A program made the position numbers and the translations under genes. Below, piece by piece: positions 53,278 to 63,931 of a DNA stretch of 64,000 bases. The stretch is taken from positions 1 through 64,000 of the forward strand of contig CAMLDZ010000001.1 in assembly GCA_946478985.1 (NCBI GenBank). The letters are read 5' to 3'. The stretch is from an uncultured Solimonas sp. (lineage in GTDB: Bacteria > Pseudomonadota > Gammaproteobacteria > Nevskiales > Nevskiaceae). How positions within the stretch are numbered: the first letter of the stretch is position 1; each line of letters opens with the position of its first letter. The notes beneath the pieces were generated by a model that saw only the letters and a list, made by a program, of their open reading frames with translations, searched no databases and was not told the DNA's origin.

Positions 53278-54630
53278 TTAACGGCTTTCCGCCGAACCCA
53301 GGGACTTCAGATTGGCCTTCTTCATCAGGCCTTCGTACTGGTGCGACATCAGGTGCGCTTGCAACTGCGCCATGAAGTCCATCACCACCACCACGGTAAT
53401 CAGCAGCGAGGTGCCACCGAAGTAGAACGGGATGCTGGTGACGAAGCTGCGCAGGATTTCCGGCACCAGGCAGATCACCAGGATGTAGATCGAGCCGACC
53501 ACGGTCAGACGCGTCAGCACCGTGTCGATGTACTTGGCCGTCATCGCACCCGGACGCACGCCCGGCACGAAGGCGCCCGACTTCTTCAGGTTGTCCGCGG
53601 TCTCACGGGAATCGAAGACCAGCGCGGTATAGAAGAAGCAGAAGAACACGATCATCAGGCCGTACAGCAAGGTGTACAGCGGCTGGCCCGGCGACAGTGC
53701 GTTGGCGATCTTCTGCAGCACGCCTGAGGCGCCACTGGCGTTCCCGTCACCGAAGAACTGCACCAGCGAGGCTGGGAACAGGATGATCGACGAGGCGAAG
53801 ATCGGCGGGATCACGCCGGCCATGTTGAGCTTGAGCGGCAGATGCTGGGTTTGCGCGGCGAAGATCTTGCGGCCCTGCTGGCGGCGCGCATGGTGGATCG
53901 GAATGCGCCGCTGCGCACGCTCGAAGAACACCACGCCCCAGGTGACCACCGCGATCAGCGCCAGCACGATCAGCACCGTGAAGCCGCTGATGGAACCTTC
54001 GCTGACCAGCTGCGCGGTCGAACCCAGCGCCTGCGGGAAGCCCGCGACGATGCCGGCGAAGATGATCATCGAAATACCGTTGCCGATGCCGCGCTCGGTG
54101 ACCTGCTCGCCAAGCCACATCAGGAACATCGTGCCGGTAACCAGGCTCAGCGTCGCCACGAACAGGAAGCCGACGCCCGGTGCGATCGCCACGCCGGACT
54201 TCTGCAACGCCAGCGCCGCGCCGAACGACTGGAACACCGCCAGCAACAGCGTGCCGTAGCGCGTGTACTTGGTGATCTGGCGGCGGCCCGACTCGCCTTC
54301 CTTCTTCAGATCCTTGAGCTGCGGCACGACCGTCGACATCAGCTGCACGATGATGCTCGCCGAAATGTACGGCATCACGCCCAGCGCGAAGATCGACAGA
54401 CGATGCAGCGAGCCGCCCGAGAACATGTTGAACATGTCCAGGATCGTGCCCTTGCTCTGGTTGAACAGGGCCGCCAGCTGCACCGGATCGATACCCGGCA
54501 CCGGGATGAAGCTGCCGATGCGGAACACGATGATCGCGCCGAGCAGGAAGAACAGGCGCTTGCGCACCTCTCCCACCTTGCTCAGGTCAGGGACCATCGA
54601 ACCGCCGGCAGCGCCCGGAGTCTTCGCCAT
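53278..54630 (-). CDS. secY: SecY, protein translocase channel subunit
   Basis: The 450-residue inner-membrane protein (443 in E. coli) has ten transmembrane helices and forms the translocation pore with SecE and SecG. The plug-region and TM2 segments ([26 protein letters not shown]) and [19 protein letters not shown] are conserved. The second ATG at 54597 ([11 protein letters not shown]) is another possible start; the 11-residue Gly/Ala leader is not conserved. Confidence 0.98.
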   Translation of the reverse strand: MAKTPGAAGGSMVPDLSKVGEVRKRLFFLLGAIIVFRIGSFIPVPGIDPVQLAALFNQSKGTILDMFNMFSGGSLHRLSIFALGVMPYISASIIVQLMSTVVPQLKDLKKEGESGRRQITKYTRYGTLLLAVFQSFGAALALQKSGVAIAPGVGFLFVATLSLVTGTMFLMWLGEQVTERGIGNGISMIIFAGIVAGFPQALGSTAQLVSEGSISGFTVLIVLALIAVVTWGVVFFERAQRRIPIHHARRQQGRKIFAAQTQHLPLKLNMAGVIPPIFASSIILFPASLVQFFGDGNASGASGVLQKIANALSPGQPLYTLLYGLMIVFFCFFYTALVFDSRETADNLKKSGAFVPGVRPGAMTAKYIDTVLTRLTVVGSIYILVICLVPEILRSFVTSIPFYFGGTSLLITVVVVMDFMAQLQAHLMSHQYEGLMKKANLKSLGSAESR

Positions 54631-54645
54631 GACGAGTGTCCGACC

Positions 54646-55080
54646 TTACTCGGCGATGCTGCCGCCGGCGGCGGTGATCGCTTCGCGCGCGCCCTTGGTG
54701 ACCAGCACGCCCGTCAGCTGGACCTTGCGGGTCAGCTCGCCGGACTTGATGACCTTGGCGGTCTCGGCAGTTGCCGGCACCACGTTCTTGGCCTTGAGCA
54801 CGGCCAGATCGATCTCGACGACGTCGAGCTTCTCCAGCTCCGACAGGCGCACTTCCGCCGTCAGCGCCTTCAGCGCCGACTTGAAGCCGCGCTTGGGCAG
54901 GCGACGCTGGATCGGCATCTGGCCGCCTTCGAAGCCCAGCTTGTGGTAGCCGCCCTTGCGAGCGTGCTGACCCTTGTGACCGCGGCCCGCGGTCTTGCCG
55001 AGGCCAGAGCCGATACCGCGTGCAACGCGGACCTTCTTGGTCTTGGCGCCCTTGGCCGGCTTGATCGTATTCAGTTTCAT
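54646..55080 (-). CDS. rplO: Ribosomal protein L15
   Basis: The 144-residue protein (144 in E. coli) begins [20 protein letters not shown] and has the glycine-rich [23 protein letters not shown], which winds into the 50S core. It lies 26 bp after rpmD and 15 bp before secY, as expected for the spc operon. Confidence 0.99.
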   Translation of the reverse strand: MKLNTIKPAKGAKTKKVRVARGIGSGLGKTAGRGHKGQHARKGGYHKLGFEGGQMPIQRRLPKRGFKSALKALTAEVRLSELEKLDVVEIDLAVLKAKNVVPATAETAKVIKSGELTRKVQLTGVLVTKGAREAITAAGGSIAE

Positions 55081-55106
55081 GTTCGTCTATCCGTGTCGAA
55101 AGAGTC

Positions 55107-55298
55107 TTAGGCGACTTCTTCGATGCGCAGCATGTACGAGACCTTGTTGACCATGCCCATGTTCTCGGGCGTGGCAGCAACGATGCGCGTCTGGTGCATG
55201 CGGGTCAGCCCGAGTCCACGCACGCAGGCCTGGTGCTTGGGCAGGCGCTTGGCGAGGCTGCGGATCAGCGTCAGCTTGATCTGTTTGATATCGCTCAT
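55107..55298 (-). CDS. rpmD: Ribosomal protein L30
   Basis: The 63-residue protein (59 in E. coli) has the short L30 form found in bacteria, IKLTLIRSLAKRLPKHQACVRGLGL. The ATG at 55298 gives the usual N-terminus; frames from further upstream run into rpsE. It lies 13 bp after rpsE. Confidence 0.97.
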   Translation of the reverse strand: MSDIKQIKLTLIRSLAKRLPKHQACVRGLGLTRMHQTRIVAATPENMGMVNKVSYMLRIEEVA

Positions 55299-55311
55299 GG
55301 CAGTTCTCGAC

Positions 55312-55824
55312 TTAACCGAGGATCTCTTCGACGGTCTTGCCACGCTTGGCGGCGATTTCCGACGGCAGGCTCATCTTGGTCAGCGCATTCATCGTCGCGC
55401 GCACCAGGTTGATCGGGTTGCGCGAGCCGAGCGCCTTGGCGAGCACGTTCTGCACGCCAGCCACTTCGAACACCGCGCGCATGGCGCCACCGGCGATCAC
55501 GCCGGTACCGTCCGAGGCCGGGCGCACGAACACCTTGGCGGCACCGTGCTCGCCCCAGTTCTCGTGCTGCACGGTCAGGCCCTTGAGCGGCACGGTGACC
55601 ATGTTCTTGCGGGCCTGGTCCATTGCCTTGGAGATGGCCTGCGGCACTTCGCGCGCCTTGCCATAGCCGAAGCCGACGCGGCCGGCGCCGTCACCGACGA
55701 CCGTCAGCGCGGTGAAGGCGAACTGCTTGCCGCCCTTGACCGTCTTGCTGACGCGATTGACGGTGATCAGCTTTTCCTTGAACTCGCCGCCGCTCTGATC
55801 TTCGTAGTTGTGCTGGGTCGCCAT
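55312..55824 (-). CDS. rpsE: Ribosomal protein S5
   Basis: The 170-residue protein (167 in E. coli) has the double-stranded-RNA-binding-like N-terminal domain ([21 protein letters not shown]) and the C-terminal [19 protein letters not shown]. It acts in decoding accuracy at the 30S. The loop VSKTVKGGK contains the position of spectinomycin-resistance mutations in E. coli. It starts 3 bp after rplR. Confidence 0.99.
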   Translation of the reverse strand: MATQHNYEDQSGGEFKEKLITVNRVSKTVKGGKQFAFTALTVVGDGAGRVGFGYGKAREVPQAISKAMDQARKNMVTVPLKGLTVQHENWGEHGAAKVFVRPASDGTGVIAGGAMRAVFEVAGVQNVLAKALGSRNPINLVRATMNALTKMSLPSEIAAKRGKTVEEILG

Positions 55825-55827
55825 GTC

Positions 55828-56184
55828 TTAGAACTCCAGGCCGGCTTCACGCGCGGCGTCGGCCAGGGCCTTGATGCGGCCGTGGAACTGAAAACCCGCG
55901 CGGTCGAACGCGACCTTCGAGATGCCCTTTTCCTTCGCGCGCTGCGCGATCGTCGCACCGACCTTCTTGGCGGCTTCGACGTTGCCGGTCGCATCCAGGC
56001 CTTCGACGATCGCCTTCTCGACGGTCGACGCGGCAACCACGGTCACCGAAGCGTCCGGCGCGATGATCTGCGCGTAGATGTGCTTGGGGGTGCGGTGCAC
56101 GGCCAGGCGATGCACAGCCAGTTCGCGGATATGGGCGCGCGTGCGGCGGGCACGGCGCAGGCGGGTCTGCTTCTTGTCCTTCAT
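55828..56184 (-). CDS. rplR: Ribosomal protein L18
   Basis: The 118-residue protein (117 in E. coli) is a 5S rRNA-binding protein, with [15 protein letters not shown] and [33 protein letters not shown]. The ATG at 56184 was chosen because the conserved N-terminus [14 protein letters not shown] starts there; an AGGA lies a few bases upstream. A 96-bp gap precedes it, unusual in this tightly packed operon. Confidence 0.98.
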   Translation of the reverse strand: MKDKKQTRLRRARRTRAHIRELAVHRLAVHRTPKHIYAQIIAPDASVTVVAASTVEKAIVEGLDATGNVEAAKKVGATIAQRAKEKGISKVAFDRAGFQFHGRIKALADAAREAGLEF

Positions 56185-56194
56185 ATGTCCTACT

Positions 56195-56212
56195 TTTTGG
56201 TTGATACCAAAA
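56195..56212 (-). promoter_or_regulatory. Inverted repeat between rplF and rplR
   Basis: TTTTGGT (56195-56201) pairs with ACCAAAA (56206-56212) over a 4-base loop, 11 bp before the rplR start. It lies in a 96-bp gap while other gaps in the operon are mostly below 35 bp. A small mRNA hairpin next to the ribosome-binding site might modulate L18 synthesis. No known regulator is assigned. Confidence 0.35.
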
Positions 56213-56280
56213 CGTATGCGAGTCGAAGTCCGGTCCTTGTGCGCAGTGCGATCCGAAGGAGGATGCGCCACGCGAACGCG

Positions 56281-56811
56281 TTACTTCTTCTTCGCTTCCT
56301 TGAGTTCGACCTTCTCGGTCGAGTAACGCACGCCCTTGCCCTTGTAAGGCTCCGGCGGACGGTAACCGCGGATGTCGGCGGCAACCTGGCCGACCATCTT
56401 CTTGTCGGCGCCCTTGACGATGATTTCCGTCTGGGTCGGCGTTTCCACCGTAATGCCTTCAGGAATCGGGTATTCGACCGGATGCGAGAAGCCGAGCGCG
56501 AGATTCAGCTTCTTGCCGGCCATGGCGGCGCGGTAGCCGACGCCGACCAGCTGCAGCTTCTTCTCGTAGCCCGTCGACACGCCGACCACGGCGTTGTTCA
56601 GCAGCGCACGGAAAGTGCCGGCCTGCATGTTGTCGGCGGCGATCGACGCAGCCGACACGGTGACGGTGCTGCCGTCGATGTCGATACCGACATTCTTCGG
56701 CACATTGATCGTCAGGCTCGCCTTGGCACCCTTGACAGTCAGCTGACCATCGGCGGTGGCAACCTGCACTCCGGCCGGCAGCTTCACCGGCATTTTTGCG
56801 ACGCGGGACAT
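56281..56811 (-). CDS. rplF: Ribosomal protein L6
   Basis: The 176-residue protein (177 in E. coli) starts [15 protein letters not shown] and has the L6 duplicated fold with [17 protein letters not shown] and the signature [14 protein letters not shown] near the C-terminus. It lies near the factor-binding site of the 50S. It follows rpsH by 10 bp. Confidence 0.99.
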   Translation of the reverse strand: MSRVAKMPVKLPAGVQVATADGQLTVKGAKASLTINVPKNVGIDIDGSTVTVSAASIAADNMQAGTFRALLNNAVVGVSTGYEKKLQLVGVGYRAAMAGKKLNLALGFSHPVEYPIPEGITVETPTQTEIIVKGADKKMVGQVAADIRGYRPPEPYKGKGVRYSTEKVELKEAKKK

Positions 56812-56821
56812 GGATCTCTCC

Positions 56822-57217
56822 TTAGGCGACGTAGCAGAGCACTTCGCCGCCGAGACCGGCGTCGCGCGCCTTGCGGTCGCTGACCACGCCCTTGGGCGTG
56901 GAAACGATGGCAACGCCCAGACCGCCGAGAACCTTCGGCAGTTCGTCCTTGCCCTTGTAGACGCGAAGTGCCGGCTTGGACACGCGCTCGATGCGCTCGA
57001 TCACCGGCTTGCCCTGGAAGTACTTCAGGGACAGCGTGATCGTCTTCTTGGCGCCTTCGGCGGTGACGAGATAGTCGGCGATGTAGCCTTCGTCCTTAAG
57101 GACCGCGGCGATCGCTTCCTTGATCTTCGACGACGGCGACACCACCTGCTTCTTGCGGGCAGCCTGACCGTTGCGGATGCGGGTCAGAAAGTCGGCGATA
57201 GGGTCAGTCATGCTCAT
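56822..57217 (-). CDS. rpsH: Ribosomal protein S8
   Basis: The 131-residue protein (130 in E. coli) starts [20 protein letters not shown] and has the C-terminal [24 protein letters not shown] signature. In E. coli S8 is the spc operon translational repressor at the rplE start; here rplX and rplE are only 10 bp apart, so a site there could be tested. Confidence 0.99.
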   Translation of the reverse strand: MSMTDPIADFLTRIRNGQAARKKQVVSPSSKIKEAIAAVLKDEGYIADYLVTAEGAKKTITLSLKYFQGKPVIERIERVSKPALRVYKGKDELPKVLGGLGVAIVSTPKGVVSDRKARDAGLGGEVLCYVA

Positions 57218-57242
57218 GCTTCAATCCCCAAAACTAAACGGT

Positions 57243-57548
57243 TCACCAGCTCGCCTTCTTGAGGCCCGGCACTTCGCCGCGGTTCGCCGCTTCACGCAGC
57301 TTGTGGCGCGCCAGACCGAACTTCTTGTAGACGCCGCGCGAGCGGCCGGTCAGCTGGCAGCGGTTGCGCTGACGGCTCTTGGCGGAATCACGCGGCAGCT
57401 TCTGCAGCGCGACGACCGCCGCCGCCTTCTCCTCTTCGGAGACGGTGACGCTGGAAATCTTTGCCTTCAGCGCGGCACGCTTGCTCGCATGCTTGGCGGC
57501 GAGAGCAGCGCGCTTCTTCTCGCGCTCGATCATGTTGGTCTTGGCCAT
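57243..57548 (-). CDS. rpsN: Ribosomal protein S14 (zinc-free type)
   Basis: The 101-residue protein has the same length as E. coli S14 and lacks the CxxC pairs of short zinc-ribbon S14 forms; it has [28 protein letters not shown]. It sits between rplE (12 bp) and rpsH (25 bp). Confidence 0.99.
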   Translation of the reverse strand: MAKTNMIEREKKRAALAAKHASKRAALKAKISSVTVSEEEKAAAVVALQKLPRDSAKSRQRNRCQLTGRSRGVYKKFGLARHKLREAANRGEVPGLKKASW

Positions 57549-57560
57549 TGTCGCCTGCCC

Positions 57561-58097
57561 TTACTTGCGGAACGGGAAGCTGAAGGCGTCGAGCAGGGCC
57601 TTGCCCTGTTCGTCGGTCTTCGCCGTGGTCGTGATGGTGATGTTCATGCCGCGCAGCGCATCAACCTTTTCGTACTCGATTTCCGGAAAGATGATCTGCT
57701 CGGTGATGCCGAAGTTGAAGTTGCCCTGGCCGTCGAAGCCACGCGCCGAGATGCCGCGGAAATCGCGGATGCGCGGCAGCGCGACGACGATCAGGCGCTC
57801 CAGGAACTCGTACATCTTCTCGCGGCGCAGCGTCACCTTGACGCCGACCGGATAGTTCTCGCGGATCTTGAAGCCGGCAACCGCGATGCGCGACTTGGTG
57901 ATGACCGGCTTCTGGCCGGCGATCGCCGTCATGTCCTCGACGGCGCGCTCGATGACCTTGCGGTCCGCAGTCGCTTCGCCGACGCCCATGTTGAGCGTGA
58001 TCTTGGTGATGCGCGGCACTTCCATCGCACCGACGCCCAGCGACGTCTTCAGCTCGGAAGCCAGCTTGTCGCGGTAAAGAGTTTGCAGATTAGCCAT
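57561..58097 (-). CDS. rplE: Ribosomal protein L5
   Basis: The 178-residue protein (179 in E. coli) binds 5S rRNA and the P-site t[19 protein letters not shown] is the expected start at 58097, rather than a longer frame. [35 protein letters not shown] and [18 protein letters not shown] are conserved. Confidence 0.99.
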   Translation of the reverse strand: MANLQTLYRDKLASELKTSLGVGAMEVPRITKITLNMGVGEATADRKVIERAVEDMTAIAGQKPVITKSRIAVAGFKIRENYPVGVKVTLRREKMYEFLERLIVVALPRIRDFRGISARGFDGQGNFNFGITEQIIFPEIEYEKVDALRGMNITITTTAKTDEQGKALLDAFSFPFRK

Positions 58098-58107
58098 GGC
58101 GCTTACC

Positions 58108-58434
58108 TTAGCCGTCCACCAGGGCCTGGTTGGACTTGAACACGCGGACCTTGCGGCGCTTCTCGCCTTCGCCCTCGAACTTGTAGCCGACGCGGTCACC
58201 CTTGCCTGCCTTCGCGTTCCAGATCGCGACGTTCGAGATGTCGATCGGCATTTCCTTCTCGACGATGCCGCCGGCAACGCCAGCGTTCGGATTGCCGCGC
58301 TGGTGCTTCTTGGCGACGTTGACGCCTTCGACGACGACCTTGCCGGTTGCCAGAACCTGCGCGACCTTGCCGCGACGACCCTTGTCCTTGCCGGTGGTGA
58401 CGACGACTTCGTCGCCCTTCTTGATCTTGCTCAT
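58108..58434 (-). CDS. rplX: Ribosomal protein L24
   Basis: The 108-residue protein (104 in E. coli) has a KOW motif at the N-terminus, [20 protein letters not shown], and [14 protein letters not shown]. It is an early assembly initiator of the 50S. It lies 13 bp after rplN. Confidence 0.99.
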   Translation of the reverse strand: MSKIKKGDEVVVTTGKDKGRRGKVAQVLATGKVVVEGVNVAKKHQRGNPNAGVAGGIVEKEMPIDISNVAIWNAKAGKGDRVGYKFEGEGEKRRKVRVFKSNQALVDG

Positions 58435-58447
58435 GATCGCTCTACCT

Positions 58448-58813
58448 TCAGATCACTTCAGGCGCCAGCGACACGATCTTCATGAAGCGGTCGCGCAGTT
58501 CGCGCGTCACCGGTCCGAAGATACGGGTGCCCAGCGGTTCCATCTTGCTCGTCAGCAGCACGGCGGCGTTGGCGTCGAAGCGGATCACCGAGCCGTCGGC
58601 GCGCTTGATCGGGAAGCGCGTGCGCACGACGACCGCGTCATGGACTTCGCCCTTCTTGACCTTGCCGCGCGGGATCGCGTCCTTGACGGTGACCTTGATC
58701 AGGTCGCCCACGCCGGCATAGCGGCGGTAGGTCGAACCCTTGACCTGGATCACCTGCACTTCGCGCGCGCCGCTGTTGTCAGCGACGAACAGAAAGCTTT
58801 CCTGTTGAATCAT
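58448..58813 (-). CDS. rplN: Ribosomal protein L14
   Basis: The 121-residue protein (123 in E. coli) opens [20 protein letters not shown] and has the signature [25 protein letters not shown] and [15 protein letters not shown] at its end. It stabilises the interface of the 50S. It lies 14 bp after rpsQ. Confidence 0.99.
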   Translation of the reverse strand: MIQQESFLFVADNSGAREVQVIQVKGSTYRRYAGVGDLIKVTVKDAIPRGKVKKGEVHDAVVVRTRFPIKRADGSVIRFDANAAVLLTSKMEPLGTRIFGPVTRELRDRFMKIVSLAPEVI

Positions 58814-58827
58814 GTCTCGCGCTCCGC

Positions 58828-59118
58828 TTAGGCAGCCGAGCCGGCGCTCAGCGCCGACGCAGTCTTGATGACTTCGACGAGGCGGAAGCGCTTGGTCGCC
58901 GACAGCGGACGCGTCTCGACGATGGCGACGGTATCGCCTTCCTTCGCCTGGTTCGTCTCGTCATGCGCACGCAGCTTCGTGGAGCGGCGCAGCAGCTTGC
59001 CGTACAGGGCATGCCGCTCGGTGCGCTCGACGAGGACCGTAATGGTCTTGTCGCCCTTGTTGCTGACCACGCGGCCGACGATGCGGCGCGGGGCCTTCTG
59101 TTCAGTCTGTTCGCTCAT
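58828..59118 (-). CDS. rpsQ: Ribosomal protein S17
   Basis: The 96-residue protein (84 in E. coli) has the S17 core [26 protein letters not shown] and [21 protein letters not shown]. It has an Ala/Ser-rich C-terminal extension of about ten residues ([12 protein letters not shown]). It overlaps rpmC by 4 bases (ATGA). Confidence 0.98.
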   Translation of the reverse strand: MSEQTEQKAPRRIVGRVVSNKGDKTITVLVERTERHALYGKLLRRSTKLRAHDETNQAKEGDTVAIVETRPLSATKRFRLVEVIKTASALSAGSAA

Positions 59119-59321
59119 TTCGCCTTCACCTGCTGCGCAAGCGTCTTCACGCGGGCAATGTTTTTGCGGGCTTCACGTACCAGGTGCGGCTTGGCGCCCT
59201 GACCCGTGGCCTGCTGCATGCGCAGATTGAACTGCTCGCGGCGCAGCGAGGCGAGTTCTTCGCCGAGCGCCTTGATGTCCTTGCCGCGCAGGGACTTCAC
59301 GTATTCAGATGACTTGGCCAT
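59115..59321 (-). CDS. rpmC: Ribosomal protein L29
   Basis: The 68-residue protein (63 in E. coli) is a two-helix ribosomal protein located near the exit tunnel, with [19 protein letters not shown] and [13 protein letters not shown]. Its start overlaps the rplP stop as TAATG, and its end overlaps rpsQ. Confidence 0.98.
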   Translation of the reverse strand: MAKSSEYVKSLRGKDIKALGEELASLRREQFNLRMQQATGQGAKPHLVREARKNIARVKTLAQQVKAK

Positions 59322-59734
59322 TACATGATCGTCCGGTTGACGAAGCTGGTCTTGACCGGCAGCTTCGCGGCGGCGAGACGGAAGGCCTCGCGCGCAGTGA
59401 TTTCGTCGACGCCTTCCATTTCGTAGAGCACCTTGCCGGGCTGCACCTTGGCGACCCAGTACTCGACGTTGCCCTTACCGGAGCCCATGCGGACTTCCAG
59501 CGGCTTCTTGGTCACCGGCACGTCCGGGAACACGCGGATCCACACCTTGCCACCGCGCTTGATGTAGCGGGTGATGACACGGCGGGCGGCCTCGATCTGG
59601 CGCGCGGTCACGCGGCCGGGTTCGGTCGACTTCAGACCCCACTCGCCGAAGCTGACCTTGTTACCCACCAAGGCCAGACCGGTGTTGGAGCCTTTGCGCT
59701 GCTTGCGAAATTTGGTTCGCTTGGGCTGCATCAT
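59321..59734 (-). CDS. rplP: Ribosomal protein L16
   Basis: The 137-residue protein (136 in E. coli) starts M(M)[15 protein letters not shown] and has [25 protein letters not shown]. It positions tRNA in the peptidyl-transferase region. Two adjacent ATG codons (59734, 59731) are possible starts. It lies 33 bp after rpsC. Confidence 0.99.
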   Translation of the reverse strand: MMQPKRTKFRKQRKGSNTGLALVGNKVSFGEWGLKSTEPGRVTARQIEAARRVITRYIKRGGKVWIRVFPDVPVTKKPLEVRMGSGKGNVEYWVAKVQPGKVLYEMEGVDEITAREAFRLAAAKLPVKTSFVNRTIM

Positions 59735-59767
59735 GGCAGTGATCTCTGTCTAGTTCGGACGAAGGTC

Positions 59768-60457
59768 TTAGGCCGCGCGGGCCTCGACAGCTTCATCCTT
59801 CTTGTCGTGCTGGCGGCTGGCGTCGAACTGCTCGCCGGTGAACACCCAGACCTTCACGCCGATGATGCCGTACTGCGTACGAGCCTCACCGGTGTTGTAG
59901 TCGACGTGGGCGCGCAGCGTATGAAGCGGCACGCGGCCTTCGCGATACCACTCGGTGCGGGCGATTTCAGCACCGTTCAGACGGCCGCCAACCTGGATCT
60001 TGATGCCGCCGGCGCCGAGGCGCATCGCGTTCTGCACGGCGCGCTTCATCGCGCGGCGGAACATGATGCGACGCTCGAGCTGCTGGGCGACGCTGTCGGC
60101 GATCAGCTTGGCATCGAGTTCCGGCTTGCGGATCTCCTCGACCGAAATGTGCACGCTGTCGGCCTTGAGGCCCATGCGCTTGGCCACCTCGACCTTCAGC
60201 TTCTCGATGTCCTCACCCTTCTTGCCGATGACGATGCCCGGACGCGCGGTGTGGATCGTGACGCGCGCCGACTTCGCCGGACGGTCGATCTGGATGCGCG
60301 ACACCGAAGCCTGCGCCAGCTTCTTGCGCAGGAAATCGCGGACCTGGATGTCCTTCAGCAGATTCTCGCCGTAGACCTTGCGTTCGGCGTACCAGTTGGA
60401 CGTCCACGAGGTCGTGATGCCCAGGCGGAAGCCGTTCGGATTGACTTTATGACCCAT
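59768..60457 (-). CDS. rpsC: Ribosomal protein S3
   Basis: The 229-residue protein (233 in E. coli) has [14 protein letters not shown] at the start, a KH domain ([17 protein letters not shown]) and the C-terminal S3 domain with [10 protein letters not shown]. It forms part of the mRNA entry channel. It lies 24 bp after rplV. The last residues, [18 protein letters not shown], are variable. Confidence 0.99.
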   Translation of the reverse strand: MGHKVNPNGFRLGITTSWTSNWYAERKVYGENLLKDIQVRDFLRKKLAQASVSRIQIDRPAKSARVTIHTARPGIVIGKKGEDIEKLKVEVAKRMGLKADSVHISVEEIRKPELDAKLIADSVAQQLERRIMFRRAMKRAVQNAMRLGAGGIKIQVGGRLNGAEIARTEWYREGRVPLHTLRAHVDYNTGEARTQYGIIGVKVWVFTGEQFDASRQHDKKDEAVEARAA

Positions 60458-60481
60458 GAGTATGCTCTCTCGTATCGGGCC

Positions 60482-60826
60482 TTAGTGGCCGTCCGAAACC
60501 TTGATCGTGATGTGGCTGGTCGGCTTCAGGATGCGATCAGCACGGCCCTTGGCACGCGGCATGATGCGCTTGAGCACCGGACCCTGGTCGATGTAGATCT
60601 CTTTGACCTTCAGCTCGTCGATATCCGCGCCGTGGTTGTTCTCGGCGTTGGCGATCGCCGACTCCAGCACCTTGAACAGGATGCGGGCGGGCTTGCGCGT
60701 CGAATACTTGAGGATGTTGCGCGCCTCGCCGACCGGCTTGCCGCGAACGAGATCGGCAACCGCGCGCGCCTTCTTCGGCGACAGGCGGACAAACTTGAGA
60801 ATGGCTTGCGTCTGCATGGCGCTCAC
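60482..60826 (-). CDS. rplV: Ribosomal protein L22
   Basis: The 114-residue protein (110 in E. coli) has [21 protein letters not shown] and the extended beta-hairpin segment ending in [17 protein letters not shown], which lines the exit tunnel near the macrolide site. The start overlaps rpsS by 4 bases; the ATG at 60817 is an alternative. Confidence 0.98.
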   Translation of the reverse strand: MSAMQTQAILKFVRLSPKKARAVADLVRGKPVGEARNILKYSTRKPARILFKVLESAIANAENNHGADIDELKVKEIYIDQGPVLKRIMPRAKGRADRILKPTSHITIKVSDGH

Positions 60827-61101
60827 TTGGCCTTTTCGACTTTCTTGTCGCCGTGACCCTTGAACGTACGGGTCGGCGAGAACTCACCGAGCTTATGGCC
60901 GACCATGTTGTCGGTGACGAACACCGGCACATGGATCTTGCCGTTGTGCACCTGGAACGTCAGACCGACGAAGTCCGGGGTGATCATCGAACGGCGCGAC
61001 CAGGTCTTGATCGGCTTCTTCACGCGCTGGCCCGCCGCACCCTCAACCTTCTTGGCGAGGTGATGATCGACGAACGGACCCTTCTTGACGGAACGCGGCA
61101 T
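60823..61101 (-). CDS. rpsS: Ribosomal protein S19
   Basis: The 92-residue protein (92 in E. coli) starts [20 protein letters not shown] and has [17 protein letters not shown], which contacts 16S rRNA in the head. It lies 12 bp after rplB and overlaps rplV. Confidence 0.99.
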   Translation of the reverse strand: MPRSVKKGPFVDHHLAKKVEGAAGQRVKKPIKTWSRRSMITPDFVGLTFQVHNGKIHVPVFVTDNMVGHKLGEFSPTRTFKGHGDKKVEKAK

Positions 61102-61113
61102 GTCGGTACCTGC

Positions 61114-61947
61114 TTACTTCTTCGAGTGGCGGCTACGCACGATGAGCTTCTGCGTGCGCTTGTTGCTACGGGTCTTGAGGCCCTTGGTCTGCTGGCCCCA
61201 AGGCGTTACCGGATGCGGGTTGCCCTGACCGGATTTGCCTTCACCACCACCGTGCGGGTGGTCGACCGGGTTCATGACGACACCGCGAACCGTCGGGCGG
61301 ATGCCCTTGTGGCGCTTGGCGCCGGCCTTGCCGTACTGGCGGAGGTTGTGCTCGTTGTTGCCGACTTCGCCGACAACCGCACGGCAGCTCGCCAGCACCT
61401 TGCGCATCTCGCCCGAACGCAGGCGGATGGTGGCGTACTCGCCGTCGCGGGCGACCAGCTGGATGGCAGCGCCGGCCGAGCGGGCCAGCTGTGCACCCTT
61501 GCCCGGACGCAGTTCCACCGCGTGCACCGTCGAACCGACCGGGATGTTGCGCAGCGGCAGCGCGTTGCCCGCCTTGATCGGCGCGTCGACGCCCGACTGC
61601 AGCGTGTCGCCGACCACCACGCCACGCGGCGCGATGATGTAGCGGCGCTCGCCGTCGGCGTAGCACAGCAGCGCGATGTGGGCGCTGCGGTTCGGATCGT
61701 ATTCGAGGCGCTCGACCTTGGCCGGCACGCCGTCCTTGTTGCGCTTGAAGTCGATCAGGCGATAGTGCTGCTTCTGCCCGCCGCCCTTGTGGCGCGTGGT
61801 GATATGGCCGTTGTTGTTGCGACCGCCGGTGTGCGACTGCTTTTCGAGCAGCGGCGCGTACGGCTCGCCTTTCCACAGACCCGGCGTGACCACCTTGACT
61901 TGGTGGCGCGTACCCGCCGACGTCGGTTTGAGTTGGACCAATGGCAT
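61114..61947 (-). CDS. rplB: Ribosomal protein L2
   Basis: The 277-residue protein (273 in E. coli) has the RNA-binding fold with [22 protein letters not shown] and the conserved [13 protein letters not shown] that includes the His implicated in peptidyl-transferase-centre assembly. C-terminal [19 protein letters not shown] is conserved. It is 12 bp after rplW. Confidence 0.99.
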   Translation of the reverse strand: MPLVQLKPTSAGTRHQVKVVTPGLWKGEPYAPLLEKQSHTGGRNNNGHITTRHKGGGQKQHYRLIDFKRNKDGVPAKVERLEYDPNRSAHIALLCYADGERRYIIAPRGVVVGDTLQSGVDAPIKAGNALPLRNIPVGSTVHAVELRPGKGAQLARSAGAAIQLVARDGEYATIRLRSGEMRKVLASCRAVVGEVGNNEHNLRQYGKAGAKRHKGIRPTVRGVVMNPVDHPHGGGEGKSGQGNPHPVTPWGQQTKGLKTRSNKRTQKLIVRSRHSKK

Positions 61948-61959
61948 GGTGTCTTGTCC

Positions 61960-62277
61960 TTAGGCCGAAGCGCCGCTCAGGAAATCGATTTCCTGGCCCT
62001 GCGCGAGCGTGACGTAGGCCTTCTTCCAGTCGGAGCGCTTGCCCTCGAACCGGCCGAAGCGCTTGCTTTTGCCCTTCACCGTCAGCGTGCGGACGCCGTC
62101 AACCTTGACGTTGAACAGCTTTTCCACCGCGGCCTTGATCTCGGGCTTCTGAGCATCGCGAGCGACCTTGAACACCGCAGTGTTGGTCTTCTCGGCGGCG
62201 CGGGTGCTCTTCTCGGAAACGACCGGCGCGATGATGATCTGGTGCAGACGATCGGCCGCTGTCTTGAATTTGCTCAT
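61960..62277 (-). CDS. rplW: Ribosomal protein L23
   Basis: The 105-residue protein (100 in E. coli) has [24 protein letters not shown] and [18 protein letters not shown]. It is the exit-site docking point for trigger factor and SRP. It overlaps rplD by 4 bases (ATGA). Confidence 0.99.
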   Translation of the reverse strand: MSKFKTAADRLHQIIIAPVVSEKSTRAAEKTNTAVFKVARDAQKPEIKAAVEKLFNVKVDGVRTLTVKGKSKRFGRFEGKRSDWKKAYVTLAQGQEIDFLSGASA

Positions 62278-62879
62278 TGCAGCCAGGCCTCCAGCTTCTT
62301 GACCGCATCAGCCGTGATCACGACCTTCTCGTGACGCAGCAGCGCGACCGGGTTGAGGGCTTCGACGTCGCTGACCGCCACATGCGGCAGGTTGCGGGCC
62401 GAAAGGAACAGGTTCTTGTCGAGCTCGCCGGTGATGAAGAGCACGTCATCCGACGCGAACTGCTTGAGTTCGGCGACGAGGCTCTTGGTCTTGATCGCCG
62501 GAACATTGAACGACTCGACGACGATCAGATGGTTCTTGCGGGCCAGCTCGGCGACGATCGAGCGGATGGCGCCGCGATACATCTTGCGGTTGACCTTCTG
62601 CGAGTGATCGCGCGGCACGGCCGCGAACGTGGTGCCGCCGCCGCGCCACAGCGGCGAGCGGATCGAACCTGCGCGCGCGCGGCCGGTGCCCTTCTGCTTC
62701 CAGGGCTTCTTGCCGCCACCGCGCACTTCACCCTTGGCGAGCTGCGCCTTGGTGCCGGCGCGGCCGGCAGCCATGTAGGCAGTCACCACCTGATGAATCA
62801 GCGGTTCGTTGTATTCGGCGCCGAAGACGACGTCCGAAACGTTTAGAGTGTTCGAGCTGTTATGTACTTGAATATCCAT
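62274..62879 (-). CDS. rplD: Ribosomal protein L4
   Basis: The 201-residue protein (201 in E. coli) has the exit-tunnel loop [24 protein letters not shown] and the L4 fold. In E. coli it represses the S10 operon through the long rpsJ leader; that leader is missing here (see the short region before rpsJ), so autogenous control may differ. It lies 22 bp after rplC. Confidence 0.99.
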   Translation of the reverse strand: MDIQVHNSSNTLNVSDVVFGAEYNEPLIHQVVTAYMAAGRAGTKAQLAKGEVRGGGKKPWKQKGTGRARAGSIRSPLWRGGGTTFAAVPRDHSQKVNRKMYRGAIRSIVAELARKNHLIVVESFNVPAIKTKSLVAELKQFASDDVLFITGELDKNLFLSARNLPHVAVSDVEALNPVALLRHEKVVITADAVKKLEAWLQ

Positions 62880-62901
62880 GGCCGTTTTTCCCCAGTGAAC
62901 G

Positions 62902-63540
62902 TTATGCCTTCACCGTGGGGCGCACGATGACATCACCATTCGTGGCACCCGGCACCGCGCCCTTCACCAGCAGAAGGTTGCGGTCCACATCAATCTTGAC
63001 CAGGTCGAGGTTCAGCGCAGTGACGCGATCCGAACCCATGTGCCCAGCCATCTTCTTACCCTTGAAAACCCGGCCCGGCGCCTGGCGCTGACCGATGGAG
63101 CCCGGAGCGCGATGCGACAGAGAGTTACCGTGCGTCGCACGGCCACCACCGAAGTTCCAGCGCTTCTGCACGCCGGCGAAGCCCTTGCCCTTGGAGACGC
63201 CGCTGACGTCGACAGCCTTGACGCCGTCGAACTGATCAACCTTGATCTCCGCACCCGGCGCGAGCTGCTCGCCCTCGCCATCGGCAAGACGGATTTCCCA
63301 AAGCCCGCGGCCCGGCGCGATGCCAGCCTTCTTGTAATGACCGGTCAGCGCCTTGTTGACGTTACCCGGCTTCTTCTCGCCGACGGCGACCTGCACGGCG
63401 CGATAGCCGTCGGTCTCGACCGTCTTGATCTGCGCGACGCGATTCGGCGTGCACTCGATCACGGTCACCGGAATCGACGCGCCATCTTCGGTGAAGATGC
63501 GGGTCATGCCGGCCTTGCGGCCTACGATTGCGATCGTCAT
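62902..63540 (-). CDS. rplC: Ribosomal protein L3
   Basis: The 212-residue protein (209 in E. coli) starts [19 protein letters not shown] after Met and has the signature [20 protein letters not shown] and RKM-type loop GKKMAGHMG near the peptidyl-transferase centre. It initiates 50S assembly. It lies 13 bp after rpsJ. Confidence 0.99.
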   Translation of the reverse strand: MTIAIVGRKAGMTRIFTEDGASIPVTVIECTPNRVAQIKTVETDGYRAVQVAVGEKKPGNVNKALTGHYKKAGIAPGRGLWEIRLADGEGEQLAPGAEIKVDQFDGVKAVDVSGVSKGKGFAGVQKRWNFGGGRATHGNSLSHRAPGSIGQRQAPGRVFKGKKMAGHMGSDRVTALNLDLVKIDVDRNLLLVKGAVPGATNGDVIVRPTVKA

Positions 63541-63553
63541 GTCCTGGTTCTCC

Positions 63554-63871
63554 TTAGTTCAGCGAGATCTGGACTTCGACACCCGCCGGCAGGTCGAGCT
63601 TGGACAGCGCATCGACAGTCTTTTCCGTGGGGTCAACAATCTGCATCAGTCGCTTGTGCGTGCGAATCTCGTACTGGTCGCGCGCGTCCTTGTCGACGTG
63701 CGGTGAAACCAGGACGGTGTAGCGTTCTTTGCGGGTGGGCAGAGGAATCGGCCCACGCACGACGGCACCGGTGCGCTTCGCGGTCTCAACGATCTCCTTC
63801 GCCGATTTATCAATCAGGCGATGGTCGAACGCTTTGAGCCGGATGCGAATGGATTGGCTAGTCGCGGCCAT
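63554..63871 (-). CDS. rpsJ: Ribosomal protein S10
   Basis: The 105-residue protein (103 in E. coli) starts [20 protein letters not shown] and has [29 protein letters not shown] with the NusB-binding loop, as S10 also acts in transcription antitermination with NusB. It begins the S10 operon. The start follows only about 38 nt after the predicted transcription start. Confidence 0.99.
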   Translation of the reverse strand: MAATSQSIRIRLKAFDHRLIDKSAKEIVETAKRTGAVVRGPIPLPTRKERYTVLVSPHVDKDARDQYEIRTHKRLMQIVDPTEKTVDALSKLDLPAGVEVQISLN

Positions 63872-63906
63872 GCTTTGGTTTCCGGTTTAAAGAGCGAGGA
63901 ACAAAA

Positions 63907-63931
63907 GGGGCGCGAATTCTATTCGCGCCCC
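63907..63931 (-). terminator. Hairpin terminator after tuf
   Basis: GGGGCGCGAAT (63907-63917) and its perfect complement (63921-63931) form an 11-bp stem with a 3-base loop. On the minus strand it is followed by TTTTGTT, so transcripts coming from tuf could end here. The promoter below overlaps the same bases. Confidence 0.75.
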
